Part shown: piece after piece, positions 42,787-51,451 of the stretch
How positions within the stretch are numbered: position 1 is the first letter of the stretch
Layout: each line of letters opens with the position of its first letter
Assembly: GCA_037414955.1 (NCBI GenBank)
Contig: JBBEWH010000011.1
Span: 12,408 to 76,407, forward strand
DNA: 64,000 bases
DNA from: Phytohabitans sp037414955
GTDB taxonomy: Bacteria; Actinomycetota; Actinomycetes; Mycobacteriales; Micromonosporaceae
Direction of reading: 5' to 3'
The notes under the pieces: generated by a model
Seen by the model: the letters and a program-made list of their open reading frames with translations, nothing else
What the model was told of the DNA's origin: nothing
The model's database searches: none
Translations under genes and position numbers: made by a program

Positions 42787-43512
42787 ATGCGTGTGCTGAT
42801 CTGCGACGAGCAGAAGCTGGTGCTGACCGGGCTCCGCAGCATCCTCGCGCACGAGCCTGACATCGAGGTGGTGAGCGAGGCACGCACCGCCGCCGAGGCG
42901 ATCGAGGTGGCGCGGACCCAGCGTCCCGAGATCGTCCTGCTGGGCGTACCGCTGCCCAATCTCGACTTGGTACGAGTCGTCCGGCGGATTACCGCGCCGA
43001 ACGCCGAACGCGCGCCCCAAGTGATCGTCATGGGTTCCGAGAAGGACGAGGACGACGTGCTGGCCGCGCTGCGCGCCGGGGCCCGCGGTGCGGTCGACCG
43101 GAACTGCGCACCGGGCGAGCTGCTGCGCGATCTGCGGGCGGTGGCGGCCGGGAACGCCGCCCTGACGCCGTCGATGGCGGGCCGGTTGATCGAATTCGCG
43201 CAGCGCGCGTTACCCATCGCGGCCGATCCGCCGGCGCAGGTGAGCACGCTGACCGACCGCGAGCGCGAGGTGCTGGCGCTCGTCGCACGCGGCCTGGACG
43301 ACACGGAGATCGCGGGAATTCTCTGGATTTCGAAGGCGACCGTACGCTCGCACATGCACCATGTGCTGGGAAAGCTGGGGCTGCCCAGCCGCGCCCACGC
43401 GGTGGCGTTCTACTACCAGCAGGGTCTGATGGAGTACGCGTTCGTTCGTGACTGTGGGTCATGTCAATGCGCCAAATGTGGAGCGTTGCTAGGGGCGGGC
43501 CAACGCCAGTAG
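42787..43512 (+). CDS. NarL-type response regulator with degenerate receiver and CxxCxCxxC tail
   Basis: 241 residues from ATG 42787 (MRVLICDEQK). Receiver fold at 1-120, but the phosphoacceptor is missing: the position normally Asp in LLDxxMP is Gly53 (IVLLGVPLP). The usual Lys of GYLLK is Arg (GAVDRN). LuxR-type HTH at ~163-220 (LTDREREVLALVARG, ATVRSHMHHVLGKLGL). After the HTH comes a tail unusual for this family, CGSCQCAKC, a four-Cys ligand set close to the C-terminus. This suggests a phosphorylation-independent regulator gated by a metal or by redox. No histidine kinase is nearby. It stands 215 bases upstream of the candidate RiPP precursor and is its likely activator. The gap 43513-43727 shows no gene. 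Confidence 0.85.
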   Translation: MRVLICDEQKLVLTGLRSILAHEPDIEVVSEARTAAEAIEVARTQRPEIVLLGVPLPNLDLVRVVRRITAPNAERAPQVIVMGSEKDEDDVLAALRAGARGAVDRNCAPGELLRDLRAVAAGNAALTPSMAGRLIEFAQRALPIAADPPAQVSTLTDREREVLALVARGLDDTEIAGILWISKATVRSHMHHVLGKLGLPSRAHAVAFYYQQGLMEYAFVRDCGSCQCAKCGALLGAGQRQ

Positions 43513-43727
43513 GAGGCGGGGCCGGCGTCTTCCATGTTCGTCGACGTCCGTGCCCCCACAGGAGTGGACGACACTCCAGGTCCCCCTCACTAGCATCGTT
43601 CGTGTGGAAGCCGACGGGGGAATCGACTAAATCCCAAGGGATGTCATAGCCGGCCGGCTGTCGAAAGATCAGCCCCCAGTCACTTCTGCCCAGTTGGCAA
43701 ACGGTGAATCGCAGAGGGGGTGAACCC

Positions 43728-43823
43728 ATGATCAAGCGAGTCGTCGTCAAGCGCGTCGCCAAGATGCTCGCGCCGCACAACCACCACGCGACGTTGGCCC
43801 CGACGTTCAAGTGGAGCAAGTAA
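43728..43823 (+). CDS. Candidate RiPP precursor peptide
   Basis: A 31-residue open frame, ATG 43728 behind AGAGGGGGTG, ending TAA. The N-terminal half is strongly basic (Lys/Arg at 3, 4, 8, 9, 12 among Val/Ala). The C-terminal half, LAPHNHHATLAPTFKWSK, has three His, two Thr, one Ser, a Trp and no Cys. It sits 90 bases before a YcaO gene that carries an N-terminal leader-recognition-like domain, with an attenuator hairpin between. That is the classic layout of a highly expressed precursor and its modifying enzyme. If YcaO acts as a cyclodehydratase, Thr22, Thr26 and Ser30 are the candidate azoline sites; amidine or thioamide chemistry is also conceivable. I know of no described precursor like it. 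Confidence 0.6.
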   Translation: MIKRVVVKRVAKMLAPHNHHATLAPTFKWSK

Positions 43824-43849
43824 TCACCACAGGGGTTTCTCTGAATTGG

Positions 43850-43880
43850 GTCCGGAGGCTGCATTTGTCGGTCTCCGGAC
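43850..43880 (+). terminator. Attenuator hairpin between precursor and YcaO gene
   Basis: GTCCGGAG (43850-43857) and CTCCGGAC (43873-43880) pair perfectly around a 15-base loop. It lies 27 bases after the peptide stop and 33 before the YcaO GTG. Likely partial termination, giving excess precursor over enzyme. Confidence 0.65.
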
Positions 43881-43913
43881 TCATTCCCGAACGCACAACG
43901 TACGGAGGCAGCC

Positions 43914-46184
43914 GTGCCAGTGGACACCAAACTATCCGCAGATACGCGCGGGCCGCGGCTGGTCCACGCCGAGGTCCGTCCGCTCGGTCAGGACGAGTGC
44001 CTGGTCGTCGCGCCAAGCGGCGCGCTATTCGAGATCGCCGCCCGGCCCTCCATAGTGGAGGAGCTACTGACGCGCTGCGACGGCACCGTCCCGCTTGACG
44101 CTCTGGCCGCCGACTCCCCCGACCCCGAGGGGTACCGGGAGATCCTGACCGAGCTGCTGGAAAGTGGCTGCCTGGTCCACGCGGAACGCCCGGACGCCGA
44201 CGCGCACTGGGCCCGCTTCGCGGGCCGGGACCTCGACGCCGACCGGCCGGCCCGCACCACGCTGGTGCTGCTCGGTGACGCCCCGCTGCTCGACCTCCTC
44301 GCCAGTATCGATGTCGCCGGTCATTTCCGGACCGTGCTGCGGACCACCCGCGACGATCTCGCCGCGACGCTGGATCGGGAGTGCGGCGACGTGCTTGTGG
44401 TCGCCGTGCGCGACCGCATCGACGCCGATCTGCTGATCTGGCTGAACGACCTGTGCGCCGAGCGGGGGGTGCGCTGGTCCCAGTTCCACCTGGCACAGGG
44501 GCATGGCTTCGCCGGTCCCGCCATCGTGCCGGGGCGTACGCCGGACTATCGCGACCTGCTCGCCCGGCGGCTCACCGCTGCCGAACGGGTGGAGTTGCAC
44601 GAGGCGCTGCTCGCCGCCATCGCGTTCGGGCACGGCTACCTGCCGCCGACCGCGGAACTCGTCTGGATGTTGAGCTGCTTCCTGATCGATCTTGAGCGCG
44701 ATCTGGTGGGGGCCGCGACGGCCAGCTGGGCCGAGATGGAGCTCGACCCGGTCGAGATGTCGGTGGTCCGGCACCCGGTCCTGCCGCTGCCGGACCGCCC
44801 GGTGGAGGATGACACGCCGGTGGCCGACGAGCGGATACTGGTCGACGCGCGCACCGGGTTGATCACTGGCCTGCCCCGGTTCCCTCACCACGAGTCCATC
44901 CCGTCGCGGTTGGTCACGATCCAGAGCAACGTCGCGGACATGCGGCGCGTTTACACCTGGGCGAACAACACGGTGTGCGGAGGCAGCAAGTTCGACGACC
45001 CGCGCTCGGCGGAGATGTCCTCGATCGGTGAGGCGGTCGAGCGGTACTGCGGCAACTGCGTGACCAGCAAGGTCGACGTGCGGGAGGCGTCGTACGAGCA
45101 GCTCGTCGCCGCTGGGCAGTACGCCGTCGACCCCAGCCGGCTGGTGCTGTACTCGGACCGCCTCTACGACTCGCCAGGGTTCCCGTTCGTCCGGTTCACG
45201 CCGGACCTGGTGACCCACTGGGTGCGCGGCACGTCGCTGACCGCGCAGCGGCCGGTGTGGATCCCGGCGAGCCTCGTTTACGTGAACTGGTACATGGACC
45301 AGTACGCGGACGCCCCGGCGACCAACTATCTCTACTACCCCGGCATCGCCGCCGGCCCCGACCTGGAGTGGGCGCTGGCCTCCGGCCTCGAGGAGATCGT
45401 GGAGCGGGACGCCACCATGATCTGGTGGCACAACCGGCAGCCGCTGCCCAGAGTCCGTATGACCGACGAACTGGCCGCGATCTGGGCGGGCACGCCGCTG
45501 GCCCACGGTCAGCGGCCCTCGCTGATCTACCTGGAGAACGAGTTCAACATCCCGGTCATGGCCGGCGTGCTGGAGAAGCCCGACGAGGGCCTGCTCAACG
45601 TCGGCTTCGCGGCCCGCAACGATCCGGTCGAGGCGGCCCGCAAGGCGTGGACTGAGGCGATTACGCTGCAGGACGGCAGCCGCGACCTGGACAACCCGAA
45701 CGGCCTGACCAGGAACGCGCTGGCGGAGGGCTGGGTGAGCCTGACGCTGCAGCCGTGGCGGGAGGACCGCAGATACCTGGATTCGTACGCCCCCGACTTC
45801 CACGACGTGGACGACCTGATGTGCCAGCAGCAGGTCTTCCTCGATCCGCGCGCCGCCGACATCGTGCGGCCCTGGCTGGACACGCCGGTGACGCGGTCGA
45901 TGGCCGAGGTGCCGAGCCTGCCGGATCGCTCGCTCGCGACATACCAGCGGCTCATCGAGGCCCGCGGGTACGAGATCGTCTACGCCGACCTGACCACACA
46001 GGACGTCGCGAAGGCAGGCTTCCACGTGGCCCGGGTGATCGTCCCGGGGCTGGTGCCCAACTCGCCGGCCGCCTTCCCGTTCCTGGGTAACCGGCGCATC
46101 CAGGATGCGGCGGTGCAGCTCGGCTGGCGTACCGAGCCGCTGGCCGAGGAGGACCTGAACTACTTCCCCCTGCCGCACGCGTAG
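43914..46184 (+). CDS. TOMM-type fused cyclodehydratase: RRE/ThiF-like N-terminus + YcaO
   Basis: 756 residues from GTG 43914 with GGAGG five bases upstream. Residues ~1-90 resemble a PqqD-like winged-helix leader-recognition element (LVVAPSGALFEIAARPSIVEELLTRCDG; YREILTELLESGCLV). ~105-290 look like the non-catalytic ThiF/E1-like partner seen in azole-forming enzymes, ending in VPGRTPDYRDLLARR in place of the usual Cys-rich segment. ~300-756 is YcaO: SSIGEAVERYC (E373, E376, R377), EEIVERDATMIWW (E493-E497) and WTEAITLQ (E581, Q586), the ATP/Mg ligands. The C-terminus is YFPLPHA, a relaxed form of the PxPxP end of azoline YcaOs. Thus a one-protein cyclodehydratase. No flavin dehydrogenase or TfuA lies beside it, so the product may keep azolines or carry another backbone change. 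A strong terminator follows. Confidence 0.85.
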   Translation: MPVDTKLSADTRGPRLVHAEVRPLGQDECLVVAPSGALFEIAARPSIVEELLTRCDGTVPLDALAADSPDPEGYREILTELLESGCLVHAERPDADAHWARFAGRDLDADRPARTTLVLLGDAPLLDLLASIDVAGHFRTVLRTTRDDLAATLDRECGDVLVVAVRDRIDADLLIWLNDLCAERGVRWSQFHLAQGHGFAGPAIVPGRTPDYRDLLARRLTAAERVELHEALLAAIAFGHGYLPPTAELVWMLSCFLIDLERDLVGAATASWAEMELDPVEMSVVRHPVLPLPDRPVEDDTPVADERILVDARTGLITGLPRFPHHESIPSRLVTIQSNVADMRRVYTWANNTVCGGSKFDDPRSAEMSSIGEAVERYCGNCVTSKVDVREASYEQLVAAGQYAVDPSRLVLYSDRLYDSPGFPFVRFTPDLVTHWVRGTSLTAQRPVWIPASLVYVNWYMDQYADAPATNYLYYPGIAAGPDLEWALASGLEEIVERDATMIWWHNRQPLPRVRMTDELAAIWAGTPLAHGQRPSLIYLENEFNIPVMAGVLEKPDEGLLNVGFAARNDPVEAARKAWTEAITLQDGSRDLDNPNGLTRNALAEGWVSLTLQPWREDRRYLDSYAPDFHDVDDLMCQQQVFLDPRAADIVRPWLDTPVTRSMAEVPSLPDRSLATYQRLIEARGYEIVYADLTTQDVAKAGFHVARVIVPGLVPNSPAAFPFLGNRRIQDAAVQLGWRTEPLAEEDLNYFPLPHA

Positions 46185-46203
46185 CGGCCGGTATCCACGT
46201 CTT

Positions 46204-46250
46204 CGCAGGCCGGTCGCGCGACCTCGCCTTGGTCGCGCGGCCGGCCTGCG
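46204..46250 (+). terminator. Strong terminator after the YcaO gene
   Basis: A 19-bp stem with one mismatch: left arm 46204-46222, right arm 46232-46250, loop of 9. It ends the regulator/precursor/YcaO unit and makes the importer at 46428 a separate transcript. Confidence 0.85.
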
Positions 46251-46263
46251 ACTCTGCGTCAAC

Positions 46264-46338
46264 GATCTTGGCGGCAATGACAGATCTTGGCGGCAATGAC
46301 AGAGATCTTGGCGGAATGACAGATCTTGGCGGAATGAC
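46264..46338 (+). repeat. Four tandem copies of GATCTTGGCGG(C)AATGAC
   Basis: Copies start at 46264, 46283, 46304 and 46322; the first two have an extra C. Spacing is 19, 21 and 18 bases, roughly two helical turns. They lie between the YcaO terminator and the importer operon, ~90 bases before the TTG at 46428, so they are probably regulator-binding iterons. The remaining gap up to 46427 contains AATCTTTTTGATTT and the AGGAGGT ribosome site. Confidence 0.8.
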
Positions 46339-46427
46339 AATCTTTTTGATTTCCGGGAACTGGTGGCGCCGTCATCCCGACTAACGGATTGCCCGGCACG
46401 GATCGATCGCCACACAGGAGGTCCAGG

Positions 46428-47987
46428 TTGTCTTGGGAGCGCGCTCCATCCGCCTTTCGGCTGGTCGCCGTCGCGGTTCTCACGCTCGTCCTGTCGCTGC
46501 AGGCCGGTTGCACCAACGACGCCGGTGCGCACAGCCGCGCGGAGATCCTGCGGTTGAGCGTTCCCGAGTCCCGGCCCTCGCTCCAGCCAACCGGATTCCT
46601 CGGTTATTCGATCGCGAGCTACGGCATCGGCGAGCAACTGGTGCGGCCCCGGTCAGACGGTTCGATGGTCCCGTGGCTGCTGGAGTCGTTCAACCGCACC
46701 AATCCGACTACCTGGTCGCTGCGGTTGCGTCCTGGCATCCGGTTCCACAATGGAGCAGCCGTGGACGCGGCCGCTGTGGTCGCGGCGCTGGAACGCCAGG
46801 CCAAGGACAGCTTTCGCACCGACGCGCTGACCACCGGCAAGCTGCGGGCGACCGGTCCGTTGGAGATCACGCTGACCACACCCACGCCGACCGCGACCGT
46901 GCCGGAAGACCTGGGCGGCGTCTATCGATACTACGTCGTCTACGACGTGGCGGCGGCCGATCGCGCCGGCCGAGACGAAGGAAAGCTCGTCGACGCGGGC
47001 ATCTACACCGGACCGTTCCGGCCGACGGCGAACGACGGGCGGCGGATCACCGCGACCCGCTTCGACGGGTACTGGGGGCAAGCGCCGCCGTGGTCCGGCC
47101 TGGAGATCATTCCTATGCCCGACCCGCAGGCCCGGCTGTCGGCGGTACGCAGCGGCGAGGCCGACGTCGCACTGGCCCCGCCGGCAGAGGCGGCCGTCAT
47201 GGTCGAGGGTGATCACCGCCTCGAGTACCGGGCCGCCGACCTGCCCAACCACGCGGTCTACGCGCAGTTCAACGCGGCCCGCCCGCCGTTCGACGACGAG
47301 GTGGTCCGGCGTGCGTTCGTCCTAGGGATCGACTACCAGCGGCTCGCCCGCGATGTGGCCGGCGGGCGGGTATACACGCCGGCGCGCGGTCTCTACCCGG
47401 ACGGCCTGCCGTTCACGGTGTACACCCAGCGCACGGATACCGGAGCGGCGGCGGCCATCCTCGACGGTGCCGGCTGGCGGCCCGGGCCGGACGGCGTCCG
47501 GGTCAGGAACGGCCAGCGCCTGCGGGTCACTTACCTGCACGAGTCGAGCCGGCCCGAGCACGAGTCCGTGGGCCTGAGCCTGCACGACCAGCTCCGGCCG
47601 CTCGGCTTCGACGTGGCGCTCACCCCGGTGGAAGACGCGTACGACAACGAGAGCTGGCCGGCCGAGTGGTCGATCACCGCGGTATCGCTGACCCTGGACG
47701 GCAATGCCCCCGCGGAGGTGATCGGCGGCTGGCTGAGTCACGATGGGCTGAACTTCGGCAAGATCTCGGACGCCCGGTTGGACCGGCTCGTCGACGACCT
47801 GCGCCGTACCGATCCGCCGCAACGCCACCAGCTGCTGCGGGACGTGCAGCGGCTGGTGGCCGACCGTGCGTACGCGACGGTGCTCGCCTTCCGGCCCACC
47901 GACGTGGTGGTCCGGTCCGGGTTCGACACGTTCCGGCCCGACGAGCAGTTCCTGTTCTTCACCCCCACGTCGCCGGCCGGCGGGTGA
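46428..47987 (+). CDS. Opp/Nik-type substrate-binding lipoprotein, copy A
   Basis: 519 residues from TTG 46428, 4 bases after AGGAGGT. Lipoprotein signal VLTLVLSLQAGC. Family 5 solute-binding protein: LRLRPGIRFHNGAAVDAAAV, VDAGIYTGPFRP, FDGYWGQ, FVLGIDYQRLARDVAGG and GLYPDGLPFTVYTQ. GYWG and IYTGPF are shared with the second copy at 51476, the two being clear paralogues. NikA/CntA-like relatives bind Ni or metal-opine complexes and OppA/DppA bind peptides. Sitting immediately downstream of the YcaO locus, its ligand may be the modified peptide or its metal complex. Confidence 0.85.
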   Translation: MSWERAPSAFRLVAVAVLTLVLSLQAGCTNDAGAHSRAEILRLSVPESRPSLQPTGFLGYSIASYGIGEQLVRPRSDGSMVPWLLESFNRTNPTTWSLRLRPGIRFHNGAAVDAAAVVAALERQAKDSFRTDALTTGKLRATGPLEITLTTPTPTATVPEDLGGVYRYYVVYDVAAADRAGRDEGKLVDAGIYTGPFRPTANDGRRITATRFDGYWGQAPPWSGLEIIPMPDPQARLSAVRSGEADVALAPPAEAAVMVEGDHRLEYRAADLPNHAVYAQFNAARPPFDDEVVRRAFVLGIDYQRLARDVAGGRVYTPARGLYPDGLPFTVYTQRTDTGAAAAILDGAGWRPGPDGVRVRNGQRLRVTYLHESSRPEHESVGLSLHDQLRPLGFDVALTPVEDAYDNESWPAEWSITAVSLTLDGNAPAEVIGGWLSHDGLNFGKISDARLDRLVDDLRRTDPPQRHQLLRDVQRLVADRAYATVLAFRPTDVVVRSGFDTFRPDEQFLFFTPTSPAGG

Positions 47988-47990
47988 CAC

Positions 47991-48971
47991 GTGGCCACTC
48001 GTGTCGAGACCGCCAGGGCGACGCGACGCTATCCGGGCATGGCCGTGCTGCGACGGCTGGCGCAGGCTGTATCGACCGCGCTGGCCGCCAGCGCGGTCGT
48101 ATGGATGATGCTGCCGCTCGCGCCCGGCGATCCCGCCCGGCGGTACCTGCAGCAGCGGCACGTGCTCGCGCCGACCGAGGAGCAACTCGCCGCGGCCCGC
48201 GCGGAGCTTGGGCTGGACCGACCGCTTCCGGCGCAGTACGTGGACTGGCTCGGCGGCGTCCTGCGTGGCGACCTCGGCACCTCCACCCGCTCCGGCCTGC
48301 CGGTCACCGACGTCCTGGCCGAGCGGTTTCCGCCCACCATCCTGCTCACCGTCATGACCGCGCTGCTCGCGCTGGCGGTCGCGGTGCCCGCCGCGCTGGT
48401 GAGCGCGGCGTACGTCGGGCGGTGGCCGGACGCCGCCACCCGGCTGCTGGCGACGTTCGGCGCGGCGGCGCCGTCCTTCCTGGTGGGACTCGTGTTGATC
48501 GAGATCGTGGTGATTCGCTTGGGGGTCGGCTCGGTGATCTCCGATGGCGGCTGGCGGGGGGTGTGGCTGCCTGCGGCCACCATGGCGCTGTTCCCGGCCG
48601 CGCGCTGGTCGCGGCTGCTGCGCTCGGGACTGCTCGACGCGCTGCACTCGGGGTACGCGATGGTGGCAGCAGCCCGTGGGGCGAGCCCGGCACGGATCCT
48701 GCTGCGACACGCCTTGCCGAACGCGGCGGGGCCGTTCCTCGTCGCCGTGGCACTCACCCTCGGCATCCTGCTCGGTGGCGTCGCGGTGGTGGAGGCGGTG
48801 TTCTCCTGGCCCGGCATCGGCCAGGAGGTGGTCCAGGCGGTGACCGCCCGCGACCTGCCGGTGATTCAGGGATTCGCGCTGGTGAGCGCGCTGATCTGGG
48901 TCTGCGTCAGCCTTACCGTCGACCTGGCGGTACTGCTGCTGGACCCACGCCTGCGGCGGGGGGTCGGATGA
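47991..48971 (+). CDS. Opp/Nik-type ABC permease, DppB/NikB-like
   Basis: 326 residues from GTG 47991, three bases after the lipoprotein stop. MLPLAPGDPARRYL is the family's first-helix exit, followed by AELGLDRPLPAQYVDWLGGVLRGDLGTSTRSGLPVTDVLAERFPPT, a periplasmic loop typical of NikB. The EAA-like coupling region is ARGASPARILLRHALPNAAGPF, and VEAVFSWPGIGQEVVQAVTARDLPVIQG closes it. Six membrane helices. Overlaps the next gene (ATGA). Confidence 0.9.
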   Translation: MATRVETARATRRYPGMAVLRRLAQAVSTALAASAVVWMMLPLAPGDPARRYLQQRHVLAPTEEQLAAARAELGLDRPLPAQYVDWLGGVLRGDLGTSTRSGLPVTDVLAERFPPTILLTVMTALLALAVAVPAALVSAAYVGRWPDAATRLLATFGAAAPSFLVGLVLIEIVVIRLGVGSVISDGGWRGVWLPAATMALFPAARWSRLLRSGLLDALHSGYAMVAAARGASPARILLRHALPNAAGPFLVAVALTLGILLGGVAVVEAVFSWPGIGQEVVQAVTARDLPVIQGFALVSALIWVCVSLTVDLAVLLLDPRLRRGVG

Positions 48972-49825
48972 GCGGCATGGCGGCCTCTGTCTCCGTGCCG
49001 CGCGGACCGGCCGCGCGCCTGCTGCGGCACCGCACCGCTCGGGCGGGCCTGATCCTGCTGGCCGGATTCCTGCTCGCTGTCTACCTGGGACCTGTGGTGT
49101 GGCCGGGCGATCCGGACGCGCTCGACCAGGCGCAGGCGCTGCACAGCCCGAGCTGGTCCCATCCGCTCGGCACCGACCAGTACGGCCGGGACCAGTTGGC
49201 GCGGCTGCTGGATGGCGGCCGGCGTTCGCTGGAGGCCACCGCGCTCGTGCTGGCGCTGAGCGTGGCGATCGGCCTGGCCGTCGGCGTGCTGGCCGGAATC
49301 GCCGGCGGTCTGGTGGACGCGCTGGCCATGCGGCTGGTCGACGTGATGTTGTCGATCCCAGGCATGGTCCTCACACTGGCGTTGCTGGGCGCGCTGGGTC
49401 CGGGCTTCGTCAATCTGATGGTTGCCCTGGTGATCACCACCTGGCCGCCGTACGCCCGGATCTGCCGCGGCATCGTGCTCGGCGGACGGCAGCGGCTCGA
49501 CGTGGTCAGCGCCCGGCTGGCCGGGATCGGCTGGGTGCGCGCCGCCGCCACGCACCTGCTGCCCGCGGCGGCCACGCAGGTGCTGGTGGTGGCGACCATC
49601 GACATCGGACATACGATAATCGCGATCGCCGGGCTGTCGTTTCTTGGGCTGGGCGTGCAGCAGCCGGCTGCCGAATGGGGCGCGATGCTGTCCAGCGCCC
49701 GGCTCTATCTGGCCCAGGCACCGTGGCTCCTTATCCCCGCCGCGGCGATCAGCCTGGTGGTGTTGGCCGCCAACCTCACCGGCGAGGCGTTGACCGACTC
49801 GTCCGATCCGCGGAGGGCCCGGTGA
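48968..49825 (+). CDS. Opp/Nik-type ABC permease, DppC/NikC-like
   Basis: 285 residues; ATG 48968 overlaps the previous stop. N-terminal helix, then HPLGTDQYGRDQLARLLDGGRRSLEA, the DppC/NikC signature. VSARLAGIGWVRAAATHLLPAAATQVLVV is the ATPase-coupling loop, and IAIAGLSFLGLGVQQPAAEWGAML matches the C-terminal family motif. Forms the membrane pore with the NikB-like partner. Overlaps the ATPase start (GTGA). Confidence 0.9.
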   Translation: MSGMAASVSVPRGPAARLLRHRTARAGLILLAGFLLAVYLGPVVWPGDPDALDQAQALHSPSWSHPLGTDQYGRDQLARLLDGGRRSLEATALVLALSVAIGLAVGVLAGIAGGLVDALAMRLVDVMLSIPGMVLTLALLGALGPGFVNLMVALVITTWPPYARICRGIVLGGRQRLDVVSARLAGIGWVRAAATHLLPAAATQVLVVATIDIGHTIIAIAGLSFLGLGVQQPAAEWGAMLSSARLYLAQAPWLLIPAAAISLVVLAANLTGEALTDSSDPRRAR

Positions 49826-50739
49826 GCACGCCCGGCCTGGTGATCGAAGGGCTGAACGTCACCTATCGGACCGGCGTACGGGCGGTGCGGGAGCTGAGCC
49901 TTTCGATCGCGGCCGGCGAGGCGTTGGCGTTGGTGGGGGAGTCCGGGTGCGGCAAGTCCTCGGTCGTGCACGCGGTGCTCGGCCTGCTGCCGCGCGGTGC
50001 CCGGGTCAGCGGTTCGATCCGGGTCGCCGGCCACGAGGCGGTGGGTGCGCCGGATCGCGAGATGCGCCGCCTGCGCGGGCTCGTCGTGGGTTACGTGCCG
50101 CAGGATCCGTTCGCCGCGTTCGACCCACTGCGACGGGTCGGCCATCACGTCGCCGAAGCCTGGCGAGTACACGGCCGCCGGCCCGAGCGGGGCGAGGTGG
50201 CGCGGTTGTTGGGAGAGCATGGCATCCCGGATCCCGCGCGGCGGCTGCGACAGTGGCCGCACCAGTGGAGCGGTGGGATGCTGCAGCGCGCCACGGTGGC
50301 CGCCGCGACGGCGCACCGGCCGCCGCTGATCGTGGCCGACGAACCCACCAGCGCGCTGGACACCGACCGGGCCCACGCGGTCCTCGCCGATCTGCGTCGC
50401 TCCGACGCCAGCCTTCTGCTGGTCAGCCATGACCTTCCGCTGGTGGCCAAGCACGCGGATCGGGTGGCGGTGTGCTACGCGGGCGCGGTGGTGGAGACGG
50501 GTCCGGCCGCTTCGGTGCTCGGCGCGGCGCGGCACCCGTACACGAAGGCGCTGCTGGCCGCGGTACCCGAGCCCGGCGCCGGCCTGCCGGTGCCGCTGCC
50601 CGGCTCCCCGCCGCTGACCGGCGCGGAGGTGTCCGGCTGCGCGTTCGCGCCGCGCTGCCCGCTGGCGGCCGAGCGCTGCGGGCAGGAGGCTCCGGTACTT
50701 GCCGGCGGGGTGGCCTGCTGGGCGGCGGGCGATGGCTGA
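49822..50739 (+). CDS. Opp/Nik-type ABC ATPase, DppD-like
   Basis: 305 residues from GTG 49822. Walker A GESGCGKSS, Q-loop GYVPQDPFAAFDPL, signature WSGGMLQR (Trp and Met replace Leu and Gln), Walker B IVADEPTSALD, switch VSHDLP. The C-terminal oligopeptide-transporter extension is present (ARHPYTKALLAAVPEPG, then CAFAPRCPLAAERC, a Cys cluster that binds an Fe-S centre in some DppD/OppD proteins). Overlaps the partner ATPase by 8 bases. Confidence 0.9.
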   Translation: MSTPGLVIEGLNVTYRTGVRAVRELSLSIAAGEALALVGESGCGKSSVVHAVLGLLPRGARVSGSIRVAGHEAVGAPDREMRRLRGLVVGYVPQDPFAAFDPLRRVGHHVAEAWRVHGRRPERGEVARLLGEHGIPDPARRLRQWPHQWSGGMLQRATVAAATAHRPPLIVADEPTSALDTDRAHAVLADLRRSDASLLLVSHDLPLVAKHADRVAVCYAGAVVETGPAASVLGAARHPYTKALLAAVPEPGAGLPVPLPGSPPLTGAEVSGCAFAPRCPLAAERCGQEAPVLAGGVACWAAGDG

Positions 50740-51451
50740 GCCGGTTCTCGAGGCGCGCCAGGCGAGCCGGCGGTACGCGGTCGACGGGCGGCTGTTCGCG
50801 GCGGTCCAGGACGTGGACGTGGCGATCCAGGCTGGCGAGGTGCTCGGCATCGGCGGGCCCTCCGGCGCGGGCAAGTCGACGCTGCTGCGGCTCCTCGCGG
50901 CGATCGAACCGCCGGATCGGGGCGAGGTGCTGCTGGGCGGGGGGTCCGCCTGGCAACGGCGGTGGACGGGGATGCGCCGGTGTGTCCCACGACCCGGCTT
51001 CGTGATGCCGGTGTTCCAGGATCCGCGGGGCAGCCTGGACGGCCGCTGGCCGATCTGGCGCAGCATCACCGAGCCACTGGTCGCGGTTGCCGCCACCCGA
51101 CTGTCGCGCAAGGACCGGAAGGGCGTGGCGCGGGATCTGCTGGCGGGCGTGGGGCTGGCCCACCTCGACCTGGGGGCAGCCCCGCACGAACTCTCGGTCG
51201 GCCAGTGCCAGCGGGTCGTGCTCGCGCGGGCGATGGCCGCGCGGCCCGCCGCGCTCGCCGCGGACGAGCCGACCAGCGCGCTCGACCTGCCCAGCGCCGC
51301 CGGCGTGATGCGGTTGCTGCGCGAAGTCGCCGACCGGGGTACCGCGGTCGTCGTGGTGAGCCACGACCAACGGATGCTGCATGCGCTGGCCGACCGGGTG
51401 GTGCACATGGTGGACGGTCAAATGAGCCGCGCGGAGGATCGATATAGCTAA
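50732..51451 (+). CDS. Opp/Nik-type ABC ATPase, DppF-like
   Basis: 239 residues; ATG 50732 lies inside the end of the DppD-like gene. Walker A GPSGAGKST, VFQDPRGSLDGRW Q-loop, signature LSVGQCQR (Val for Gly), Walker B ALAADEPTSALD, switch VSHDQR. Shorter than usual because it lacks the C-terminal oligopeptide-transporter extension, as in NikE-like subunits. Its stop codon TAA falls inside the Fur-like box at 51447 that precedes the second receptor. Confidence 0.88.
   Translation: MAEPVLEARQASRRYAVDGRLFAAVQDVDVAIQAGEVLGIGGPSGAGKSTLLRLLAAIEPPDRGEVLLGGGSAWQRRWTGMRRCVPRPGFVMPVFQDPRGSLDGRWPIWRSITEPLVAVAATRLSRKDRKGVARDLLAGVGLAHLDLGAAPHELSVGQCQRVVLARAMAARPAALAADEPTSALDLPSAAGVMRLLREVADRGTAVVVVSHDQRMLHALADRVVHMVDGQMSRAEDRYS

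Noticed and set aside
46264..46338. CRISPR array
   Set aside because: Repeats are adjacent with 1-4 base gaps instead of unique spacers, only four copies, and no cas genes.
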